From Polytrichum commune (lineage: Eukaryota; Streptophyta; Polytrichopsida; Polytrichales; Polytrichaceae), in the NCBI GenBank assembly GCA_950295325.1, contig OX485804.1, positions 15,002,001-15,066,000 on the forward strand: 64,000 bases of DNA, read 5' to 3'. Made by a program: the position numbers and the translations under genes. The notes below the pieces were generated by a model that saw only the letters and a list, made by a program, of their open reading frames with translations, did no database searches and was not told where the DNA came from. This document shows positions 10,751 to 21,100 of the stretch, piece by piece (within the stretch, counting starts at the first letter, position 1; every line of letters begins with the position of its first letter).

Positions 10751-10758
10751 TTGTAGTG
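10751..10758 (-). other. Right terminus of the CACTA element
   Basis: TTGTAGTG, read on the minus strand as CACTACAA. Immediately inward (10620-10735) lie eight or more ATGACT/GTGACT/AGTCAT motifs in both orientations, as expected for a subterminal transposase-binding zone. The outer flank starts GAGGTGTGTTGGGA, which is continuous with another repeat family. Confidence 0.75.
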
Positions 10759-10846
10759 GAGGTGTGTTGGGACGGCCTTTGGACACTTTCTTTTGGGCTC
10801 TCACAATTTCATGGTCACGGCTCCTGGCTTGTGTGTGAAGTGACCC
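10759..10846 (-). mobile_element. Fragment of the GGGCCACTTCACACAC TIR element
   Basis: The fragment matches the terminal part of the elements at 29807-30659 and 60195-60706 (phrases GGCCTTTGGACACTTTCTTT and GTGTGTGAAGTGACCCT). In those copies the sequence before GAGGTGTGTT is a CACTACATGATTTTG-like phrase, absent here because the CACTA element ends at this point. The other half of this copy is not in the window. Confidence 0.75.
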
Positions 10847-10865
10847 TGAAGCTTTGCATGCTGGT

Positions 10866-11770
10866 ACAGTGTCTGGGGAGAATTTTGGGCATAATTGGTT
10901 GAAATCCTACTATTTCCACGTCCAACTGGTTACAGGTAATGATCCTTTGATTTTTCTTTATATAATTCAGAGGTATATTCTATACATCTCTCTTAAATGA
11001 CCGGTTATTTTCCTGAAATCTTTAACCATGAGGGATTATTTAATCCTTCCATGGAGATGTTGTGATCTTTTGGTTGTGGTTTATTCCATACATTCCTCTA
11101 AAAGTGATGGGTGATTTTCTTGAAGTCTTGAACTTCAACCAGTTATTTCTCAAACTCAACCAGCTCATTTGTAACTAGCGGTCGGTCACAAAAACTAGAA
11201 CCCCAATCCATGACACTGGAATTCAAATCCCAATCTAAAATTTGAAATGTTTGTCACTCGCAATTGTCTCATCTAAACTGGTATCATCTATTAGTACGGT
11301 TCACCAGTTGGAATTACGCGCTGCTATAAAATTCTACCAAAAGCATCATTGTCTACAATAACTATCCTAATCGGTGCATGTTATTATTTGGAGTTACGCA
11401 ATGCTATAACTTTCCAATGAGAATGTAATATTATATCAAGAAAAGTCACTTACGTTCTATAATGTCCGAACAACCTATTGACTTTGGTTAGTAAAAGTTG
11501 AACTCTTGAGTAGGACGTTATTGTACTATGTAACTCTGGATACTAACACACACTAATTGGATAATCACTATAGAATTTTTCCAAGTAAGTTATAATTATC
11601 AGCATGTCAGGCAATAATCGGGGAGAATCGACCACTAGTTACAAATGAACCAATTGAGTTTGAGAAATAACCAGTTGAAGTTAAAGACTTCAGGAACATT
11701 ACCCCTCACTTTAGAGGAATGTACAGATGGAATAAACCTCAAATCAGTAAAGGACTAAATAATCCCTCTT
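10866..11770. mobile_element. Non-autonomous inverted-repeat element ('AACCGGTT' family), truncated
   Basis: It begins CAGTGTCTGGGGAGAATTTT, a variant of the terminus at 61352. Arms at about 11031-11190 and 11635-11770 are inverted copies, sharing ACTTCAACCAGTTATTTCTC and the phrase GAGGGATTATTTA. A further partial arm lies at 10925-11025. The right terminus is missing. No coding capacity is visible in the roughly 440-bp centre. Confidence 0.7.
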
Positions 11771-11807
11771 GGCGTCGTCCCGCGGTGTTCCGCTAACCCA
11801 TGTTTCC

Positions 11808-12142
11808 TACTACTCTAAATAGGATATTTAGTGTTTGATTATATTTCATGTTGTTACCACCCTACTGTGTTCAACATTAATTTTCAATTTTCTAACAATT
11901 GGTGTTAGAAGATATGCTAGAAGATACGTTGGAATTCTCCTTTTCTCATTGTTATTTTATTTATTTCATATCCTTACTAACACTAAATTCAAACATGTAA
12001 CTTCCACATATTACCAAAGTTGATATTTAGTGTTTGAGTTAAAATTTAATGTTACTTACTTTCATAGGATTATTAATGTTTAATGTATGCGTTCATATTT
12101 AGTGTATCAAACACTAAATATCCTATTTAGTGTAGTGTAGTG
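11808..12142. mobile_element. MITE with 30-bp TIRs
   Basis: The left end CTAAATAGGATATTTAGTGT and its inverted copy at 12105-12131 enclose about 270 bp of AT-rich DNA. The right edge carries a GTAGT microsatellite of three to four units. The superfamily is unclear; the termini resemble CACTAAATAGG. Confidence 0.7.
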
Positions 12143-12164
12143 TAGTGATAGGTGCCGAGTGAGG

Positions 12165-12443
12165 GGTGGGTCTAAATACCCCCATCGAGCGTGGCTCGGA
12201 GGCCAGGTTTCGGTGGGGTTCATTTTTCTGGCCCTCCCCGTTTTAGCCCCTTGGGTACTTTTTTTGGTTTTTTTTTGCTAAATTTGGGACCTGTGGCCCC
12301 AAATTACTCTAGGAAGCCCCCTATGAGATCAAGTAAGGCCCCACCCAATTAAAAAAATAGGGGGCATGTTTTATCCCAACCCTGCCACCCCCTCCCGAAC
12401 CTGGCCTCCAAGCCACGCTCGATGGGGGTTTTTAGGCAGATCC
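12165..12443. mobile_element. MULE-like MITE with 9-bp target duplication
   Basis: Inverted arms at 12165-12225 and 12390-12443 share CCCCCATCGAGCGTGGCT and GGAGGCCAGGTT. The sequence CGAGTGAGG stands directly outside both ends (12156-12164 and 12445-12453), a clean duplication of nine bases, possibly ten. Nine-base duplications are characteristic of Mutator-like elements. Its centre has no open frame. Confidence 0.8.
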
Positions 12444-12567
12444 CCGAGTGAGGAGAGGGACCACATACATGAAAGCCCATGTGCTTTATCACGTGACTTG
12501 GAAGAAAAGGGATTGGCCATAGACACTTTTCCGATTTGGGTTTGAGTGCAGGATAATTTGATAGTCG

Positions 12568-12669
12568 CATAGAACAAGAGACAACCAAGTACTTTCGAAC
12601 AGTATTGCCCGGAAGTCACATAGAACAAGAGACAACCAAGTACTTTCGAATAGTAGTGCCCGGAAGTTC
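12568..12669 (+). repeat. 51-bp tandem duplication
   Basis: CATAGAACAAGAGACAACCA and the following bases to GCCCGGAAGT occur twice, at 12568 and 12619, with about two to three differences. Nothing coding is seen. Confidence 0.85.
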
Positions 12670-12812
12670 TTGGTTTCGGTGGCCAAGAAACAACCCTACG
12701 TTATTAGAGATTCTTGTTGATATTCTAATGCCACAAAGAGTGCCATATTGTGGAAATGCTGCCCATAAGTTTCGGTCACCTTACAATACGTGAACAATGA
12801 AAAAACCCTTAA

Positions 12813-12960
12813 CTTAACATTATTCAAATCCATAACAGTGTTCAGTGGGATTGACAGTAGTTTATGGAATATTCTTCACATTCAGCCTGAATGTGAAGAA
12901 TATTTTGTAGAATATTGTCAATCCCAATGAACATTGTTATGGATTTGAATAATGTTATGA
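12813..12960. mobile_element. Fold-back MITE, hairpin copy 1
   Basis: A nearly complete palindrome about a centre at 12886: left arm from AACATTATTCAAATCC to CACATTCAG, right arm from CTGAATGTGAAG to GGATTTGAATAATGTT. A third partial arm follows directly at 12964-13034. A diverged copy lies at 14221-14383. Confidence 0.8.
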
Positions 12961-13408
12961 AATAATCATGAATATTTTGTAGAATACTGTCAATCCCACA
13001 TAACACTGTTATGGATCTGAATAATGTTATGAAATAGTAGTGGTATATGAGTTGTGCATTAACAATTTTTGTTTACACCTATTTGTTAGTATTAGACGTT
13101 TGTGCGGGGCAAATCATTTTATTGATGCACTTGAATGTGTGTTTCAAAGTGTGTTTTCCACAAGTTGATGAGGTAAACGCTTGTTGTATTTCATTCATGA
13201 CATAGTGAACTTCCTAGTTGTGTTGTACCTTAACCCTCGGCCTCAATAAGTTTTTGGCATTAGCGAGTGCCATGCCAAAGTGGATTTACTAGTAGCTTGT
13301 ACCCTAAAGGCCCTAGCCTCTAAAGTGGATTCATGATACGGGTGAACTACCGGTTGCTTGTACATAACCCTTTACCTTAATGAGTTCCATAGCATGTTGA
13401 ACGAATGA

Positions 13409-13617
13409 ACGGGAAGAACCAACCAATAGTTACAGATGAACCGGTTGAGGTTGAGAAATAACCGATTGAAGTTCAAGACTTCAAGGAAATTACCGATCAT
13501 TTTAGAGCAATTTACAAAATATACCTCTAATTAACGAAGAAAATTTGAAATATGTCAACATGTAACCAGTTAGATTTGGAAACATTAGGATCTCAATTGA
13601 TTATACCCAAAAAAATT
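13409..13617 (-). mobile_element. Solo arm of the 'AACCGGTT' fold-back family
   Basis: Reads in reverse orientation relative to 61352-61586: GGGAAGAACC, GTTACAGATGAACCGGTTGA, GTTCAAGACTTCA, ATGTCAACATGTAACCAGTT, ending near CCCAAAAAAATTCC. Only one arm is present. Confidence 0.7.
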
Positions 13618-13642
13618 CCTATCCATTGTGGTGAACTTACTG

Positions 13643-13888
13643 CACTAGAAGAAAACTTGTTTCTTACAACCATCCATTGCGACTTGGCCATTGCGACTCA
13701 TGGCAAGAATATGCAGAAATCATCCATTTGGGTTATTAGCCAAAGGTTTTTGGCTACGGTTTTGGACAATGGATAACCAAAGTCCTCCAATTAACAACCA
13801 AATTGATTTAATTGTGCATTTTTCTTGTCATGAGTCGCAATGGCCAAGTCACAACAAACAATTGCAATGAACAAATCTTCCTGTAGTG
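13643..13888. mobile_element. CACTA-like MITE with long TIRs
   Basis: The left end CACTAGAAGAAAACTTG and right end (read on the minus strand) CACTACAGGAAGATTTG head inverted arms of about 75 bp that share GACTTGGCCATTGCGACTCA. The centre is about 100 bp. Flanks carry TTA on both sides at slightly different offsets, so a PIF/Harbinger origin is an alternative to CACTA. Confidence 0.7.
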
Positions 13889-14220
13889 TTAATTGATCAT
13901 ACCTTAGGAGGCCATAGCCCTTGGTCACAATGACTTCCCTTGCATAGTAATAAAATCGTACACCTACCCATGCCCGCTGGTTTTAAGACTGGAAAAAAAT
14001 TGTAGATCAGAACGGTCTATTCATTTATCTAGACCCTGGATACTCGAGTAAATTTTCCAATGTAACAATACTTAGGCACTCTAAATACAATCCAAATTGG
14101 AGAGATGTTTACTCATAATGATGATTAGTTTAAATATTTACTTGGTGACCCCCGTTTACCAAGGTCAGGATATGTATATCATGCAGAGGTTAATTAGGCC
14201 ATCAAGAAATACCCCCAGAT

Positions 14221-14383
14221 CATAACATTATTCAAATCCATAACAGTGTTATGTGGGACTAACAGTATTCCAGGTTTGACAATATTTCACAGAATATTCC
14301 TCGTATCCAATCTGACGTGGGAATATTCCATGAAATACTGTCGGTCCCGCAGAATACTATTATGGATCTGAATAATTTTGTGA
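14221..14383. mobile_element. Fold-back MITE, hairpin copy 2
   Basis: Starts CATAACATTATTCAAATCCA and ends TATGGATCTGAATAATTTTG. The arms are more diverged than in the copy at 12813-12960. It lies about 780 bp beyond the stop codon of the USP-like gene. The space 14384-15158 holds no further feature I can support. Confidence 0.75.
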
Positions 14384-15158
14384 GGTGAACACTCAAACCT
14401 TAAAGATAGGAAACAGATATGCACAGCTAAAGAAACTAAAATCTTGTCAAAACAGGCACAAAACTACAGTACTTGTTTGTTTGTGACATCGATATATTAT
14501 CAAATACAGTTGATCGTGTTGGGAGGTTAGGAGTTGAAAGCTTTTGAACACTTTCGTGTATCCAAACTGATAACAACTCCAAACAGCCAGTGTGGAATGG
14601 AGCAGGCCATAAGAGTCTCATCAAGATCCAGCTTGGGATGCCAATTTGTTACAAATCCACAGGAAAGAACTAAAACTTTTGAAACACATAGAAGGCCTGT
14701 AAGCAAGGAGAACCTTGTTCTTTCAGTAACAATACAGCATCTCCCAAATAAAAGGAGACCCAAGAGTTGAGAAGGTTTGAATACCTCAAACAAACCTTGT
14801 GTACTGCCCCTTATGAGATGGGGTGGACAAGAGTGATAACTCATCTATCTATAATTCTCTGCAAGGGAAAATTTTGGCATATATAGGCAAACAGTCTAGA
14901 CTCTGATTTCCGAAGTAGGGATAAATAGGACATGGTACCCAAGATCTACACAGAGGATGCCCCTCTTACCAGATCCTATCTAACCTTATGGCCTCATAGT
15001 AACAACATAACCCCTGTGGCCTCTTTCTGACACTACACAAATGGGACAGTGATCAACTATGTGCCAATTGTACAACCGCAGCAATAATCCAATTTGATCT
15101 GGCTACATGAATAATATAAAGTCTCAGCCCATATCAAACATTATTTGCAGTGAGTAGG

Positions 15159-18100
15159 TCAAAATGCCAGCACAGCCTCAGCCTCATAGAAGAGAACTTG
15201 AGGCTGCAAGTGCCCTCTTCGGCATGTGCTTGCCACCTCTGACCACTCCCCAATCACCTGTTTAGCAAAATAAGCTCTCATCAGTACAGATAATGTCCCA
15301 CCAAACCAACAGGGCTTTAGTAAATCTGGAAGCCTAATCAAGAACAAAGCAACAAATAAGAAACAATATACCAAAATATTTAAAAAGTACACCTTAGTGA
15401 AGGCAAGTCCACCACTTTCATATGGTATGCTTTTTTGCAAGTCCATTTTCATGTTTGTACACATGGAGCCCATGTTTTTTAAATCCAATGGGTGAACAAG
15501 TCCAATCTTTACCTCTGCATTGTCATTTCTTTTACACATATTATACTCATGTGTAAACTGAAGTAATCTTGTTGTATTGCATGTCTTTATTAACTCATTG
15601 GTCAGAGGTTTCAATATTTCAAATCAAAAAGAACAAACATTTCAACAGGAATTCTGAGTAGAGGGGGGGCCCAAGTACCTTCACTGTGCTGTCATCAAAC
15701 AACACCCATTTTCTAAGCTCCTGATTGTAAGCAAAGCAATGATAGTGCTGACCATAATAGCAAACCTGTCATGATACCAGGTTTTCAATGTAAGGGTTTA
15801 TTAAGGAAAAAAACATACAGGCATGAGCTGTACGAGCTACTAAAAGAACCATACATAGTGAAAATTTTGATGTTGACAAACCAGTGACGAGTAATATCCT
15901 TGGCAGTATTGTGTAAACTATACTTACAGATAACAGTTACCAAGAAGGCTGTATTTCAGAGAACACAGACTGAATAATTCAGTTACATCTCAAGTTATAA
16001 AGCAGGGGGGAAGATTTTAAAAGCAGACGAATCTGGCATAGGGTAAAATTGTAGCATTGGGCCATCAAAGACCTATAATCAAATAAAATAATTTTAAAAA
16101 AAAAATCTTAAAGTGGTAGCAAATCATTTGATCAGAGACCATCCACAACAATCTGCATGGAAGAATCCAACTCCCATAAACAAATCACTGCATTCATGCT
16201 TAAATGATCAAATTATAAATGGACAAAACCTTGGTAGCATCAGTTCACACAAGGTCTTTAGGGAGTCGGTTGGATTCAGACATAGTAAGTTTCATTCGAA
16301 ATACTTACAACAGAGACAAGACGGTGCCGGGACCCTTCATCAAGGCCACGATAGACAACACCAATGTCCATATCCACATCAATAGCATCCACAGTTACTG
16401 AAATATCCTCAAAACTCTCTCGCCCATTCTGCCAACCCAACACTGTTGATAGAAGCCAATGTCAGTTTACCATTCACCTTCAAGTACTGACTCAACAGCT
16501 TTACTAGTATCTTCATAAACATAAGTTGCTAACACCATGTGGAAAAATTTGATCACCTGTTGTGAACACGTTTGGGGCAGCATGAAGAAGGTGATGAATA
16601 TAATTTTGCTGTCCACAACCTTTTGTCTCAACATCACAAGCTAACTGGTGATTCCTGTTGACAAGCTTCAAAAGCTCATGCATTTTTCTCTCTTGGTAGA
16701 TCAGCTGCCATTATCATCAACTCTCAGAAATTTAGTGAGTTGCCAAAGCAGAATTCACAAGGTCGGTCATGACATATAAGGTGCAAGGTTGTCAAACATT
16801 ATAAATATTTCTCATGTCAAAGAAACTATGCTGTGAACTACACTGTACTGCTATACCTGGGAGATGCCATGGTTGAAAAACCAATAGCCTGCTTTAAGGT
16901 TGCGGATGAGCTGACAAGGTCATATTCTCAATAGCACCCTTGATATCTAAGGGACGTAACTACACCAATTAAATTCACTGTAAAGATGGCAATATCGACT
17001 TATCTCAAGACTGCTTCACAGATTGGATACAAAAGGAATTTTGCAATGACGGTAGCAGCACCTTTAACAGCAAACTGAAACAAAACTAAAACAATACCCA
17101 AAACATCCACTAACCTTAGCATTGCGTAGTGCACTAGCATTGATATTGTGAAAGAAGGTTGTGTATTTGAGGTGGCGAGACTCCAGGCCACAGCCTTGGC
17201 AATTCATCTGCTCAGAAACATCAAGTCCAAATAATGCGTGAGCCATACACGGGTGCTCTCCTTGGCAATCCCATGACCCTGCAGTTGCGCTACTCTCTGA
17301 ATCACCATCAGATGAGGAATGTGGGACAAAAGCCTTATGTAAACAGTCGAAGATGACTGCCAACACTTCAGACGCATCATTCATTTGTGCCTGCCATACA
17401 ACCATGCACAAATCAAGAACACTCTCAGAATTCTACCCAATAGAATGTTGAGAAAAAAGATAAAAGTAAAGGACACAACTGGTGGTAAAATACATCTTCT
17501 TCACCGTAGGTTGTCACAGTGATATGTAAACCACTACAAATTGCATACAGGTTCAATGTAAGCCTCCTTTGACCTGAATTGAAGCACCATTGCTGTTGTG
17601 CATTATTAGTACAGTAACAACTTAAACTATTAAGTAGCCAACAAAACAAATAAGTACGTCATGCCTTGAGATTGCCCAAAGCTTAATACCTCTTGGAAAA
17701 AGTCACTATCTGAATAAAGGGCACTGAGAGCCACTCGTAAAGCAGTTGGAGCAACTGCATCTTTGCTTGAATGATCATGCACAGCAGTCTTCAGACCCAC
17801 AAAGATGTCACGTAGAGCACATACCACACATGGGTTTCCAATGTGCATATGCTGCATGCTTGTGTCAGCTAGTAGTTCCTCCCGAAACCGCCTCAGATGC
17901 CACAGTGACTGCAGAGACAATGAAAGAAAATTAATACACTATTACTGTGTGTCTCCACTTTAAGGCCAGCAACCACAAAGGAACACATAATATCACTAAA
18001 AGCTTGAGCTGAACTCTGTATATGCAAGAAAATAAGCCAAAAACTTACAAACGCTGGCAGGGAAGGTAGTGTATCCAGAAACCCCATCAAGTCCCTACAC

Positions 18101-21100
18101 TTTACCTGTAATCTAAACTCATATTGACCATTCCTGAGATTTCCATTTCAATGTTGAGCGGACTATTACATTTTAAATCCCCTAATAATTTGAGGAAACG
18201 GTTTGGGTTAAATAAATCAACCTGTATCACCACATTCAAGAAACAGTTGTACTGTCCAATTTCATTTCGTAACCCCTTCCCAAGCTCTTCAACATCTTGA
18301 TTTTCAACCAATGGTGTGATAACTTCGCTGGGTCCAACTTTAGCCAACTGCTGGACTCTCGGACCTACATGCATCCCATGTGTACTTGCAACAGGAAGAA
18401 GAGATGGAACTACAGGGATAATGTCTGTTGAAGACATTGACTTTGTTGTCAGCATGTCTGTTTGAACAAAACACAAATGTTTGAGAAATATGCGTTGTTG
18501 ATCAGTAATGGCAAATAAAGCATGTCATGTACCAAATGTACAGCTACATACATATACACATTATTACCACAAGATATTGGCACCTCACAGGAACTCCATG
18601 CCCAAAAAAGAGAAAGATGTTGCAAGATGGCTTTTATATCAATGACTGAAGACAAAAACATCTGCTGCATAAGAGAAATCTCCCACCCCTCATTACATAT
18701 GGAATACCATCGCTTTCATTACCTAGACTCTGGCGCATAGCCTGCTCCAGATCTGCCTGGAAACGATCCTCATCATCTTGCTCAGCCTGGAGCTGCCTCA
18801 AAGTCTTCTTAATCTCATGATCTCCCGTCCCTTCAATATCAATCAGAATAATCAGGACACCTACGCTTCAACTGTTTCAGGTTGGCTCTTGAAGCAATAC
18901 CATCAACTCCGGTAGTAATTGAGCATATCACCTAGACATATGTAACTTCTCAATATCTAGGCACCTAAGTCCACTTAAAACAAATACTGTGAATGAAAAT
19001 GACAAGCCTAAGACAATAAGTAATGGTTACTGAACCCCCTACTATCCAAGCATTTCCAATATTGACTGTAAAAGTGAAGATTGTACGAACTATGGAAGTA
19101 TAAGCATTAAATCATTATGAACTCTAGCCCCTACTTGATTTGACCACATATTAAACCATTCCCAACAACTTTTCTTCACCACATGAGCACCATTTGAAAT
19201 TATGAGCCCTTATTTCATCTAGTCATTATGGTGGATAAAAGCATCTCACCAATTAGGAGGTCCATTTAAACTTGAGGTGTCTCTTGTAATTAGCATTCTT
19301 GCTTCTAAGTAAACCCAAAGCACCTAAGCAAGACAAGGAGCCCCTCCACAAGAAGGTAACTTTCACAATGTTGAAAAAGAACAAGTGTTAAATCCATTCC
19401 CTAAATGATGTGGGAACCATAATGAGGTTACCATAGTATTCAGGGGTTCAGATTATGGACTCAAGCTGCCAGTTGCCTTCCTTTGTCTACAAACATCACT
19501 ACAGGAGCTGAGGTTAAAAAATCACTTCCATGGGATTAAGAAACTTGGAAAGTAGAACCACCAATTCTTGAGATGCTCACAGTTGAACAAACCGCCTTGC
19601 ACATGGTCAATTCAACAATGTTCCTTGTTTGGTGTTCTAAATGTTTAATGCATACCTTGCAGTTGTACAAGACAGTGACCAGGCTATAAAGGCAACAAAG
19701 GACAACAAAAACAATGAGGGAGAGGCTTCAAGTGGACCCTGATTAAGCACATCATAGGACCAATGTACATGGTAGACAAAGCAACCAGTTCAGAAGAAAG
19801 TCTGAGCAGTCTGCAGATATCAATTGCCTATCTTGAAAAACTGGGTAGCCAATTCCAATCTTGAATGCACCTAACAAGAGACTCAATCTGAAAACACATT
19901 GCTGCAAATGCAGAAAGACAACTCCTAAGATGTTAAGATATTACTGATAGCAAGTCAGGCCTAAAAGATAAATACACTTCTTGATGGGTGAGAGCAACTG
20001 TATTCTAAATTAGAGGGCTTACCTTCTGCTAAAGGAGGTGCGGGTAACAATAGAAGTGGGAACATCTCATGAGAAGCACTTGCTGAATTGTTCCTTTTCC
20101 AATCTCCTGAAGAGTTTTGGCATGGGAGACACTTTGACCCCTCTGAAGAACCAGAAGTCTTGGCTTCCTGATCCACTACCATACCTTCTTCTGCATGAAT
20201 GCGAGAGCCCCGCCTACGCCGACTTCGATTCCCACTCCCTCTAGGTTTCTTTTGGACAACAGCAAGGTGATCACTGACACCAGAAGGTAGGACTCCATTG
20301 CTTGATTGTGAGGACTTTGGTGAGAGTGTTTCCACTCGCCTTACTCTCTCCATACTATCTTCACAGGTTTGCTTCCCTTGCTTCTGCTCAGGCTCTCTCA
20401 AAGTTGGTCCCTCTGAACCAAACCCGCGAACATTCACTTGAGGTGGCTTTTGTTCTGATGTTGACGTGAACTGAGAGCCTGAGACTTTCGTTGGAAGATG
20501 TGATACTTCTCCTAGCATCTCTTTTTGAATGCATGTAGTTTCTACCTTTGAGGCATTAGACCCGGACAACTTCAGTGACACACCAGAAGCATTTTCCTCT
20601 GCACCTACTTCCACTTTCTTGGGTCTGACTTTGTCAATAATGATGGGAGTAAAGGAAGTGCGAATGACCTCGCACCCATTTTCTGGGTTTTGCAGAGCAA
20701 GTTGTTGTGCAAGCTTCTTTTGTTCTTGCAAAGCAAGATGCTTTGCCTTGGCTTCCTCTTCTGCATGGCATTGCAACTCAAGTTGCTCTGCAATTTTCTT
20801 TTGTTCTTGCTCAGCAAGATTCTTTGCCTCGGTTTCCTCGTCTGCATGGTGTTGCAACTCAATTTCTGCAAGTTTCTTCCGCTCTTGCTCAGCAAGATGC
20901 TTTGCCTTGGTTTCCTCCTCTGCACAGCGTTGCAACTCAAGTTGTTCTGCAAGCTTGCGTTCCTCTTTCCAGATTTCCTCTTGGTGCCGGATCTCAGCTT
21001 CCTGTTGAAGCCTTACATCCTCACCTTCCCAATCCCAGCTATCAACCTCGTCAACTTCCTCCTGCGTCATACTGCAAAAAGAAACATCTTGATATAAACA

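Larger units (their letters stand above)
1..10758 (+). mobile_element. CACTA (En/Spm) DNA transposon, left end outside window
   Basis: The stretch carries a TNP2-family transposase on the plus strand with the usual order TNP2, DUF4218, DUF4216, preceded by a transposase-associated zinc-binding exon. Its right end reads TTGTAGTG at 10751-10758, which is the CACTA terminus in inverse orientation. The limit is supported independently: from 10759 onward the sequence matches the inside of another repeat family seen at 29807-30659. Short motifs ATGACT and AGTCAT, often as inverted pairs, recur at 55-120, 720-880, 4610-4760, 7885-8030, 9035-9180 and 10490-10730, and are much rarer to the right of 10758. 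Because they already occur at 55-120, the left end probably lies outside the window. The transposase is broken, so the copy is likely non-autonomous. Extent to the left is inference. Confidence 0.75.
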
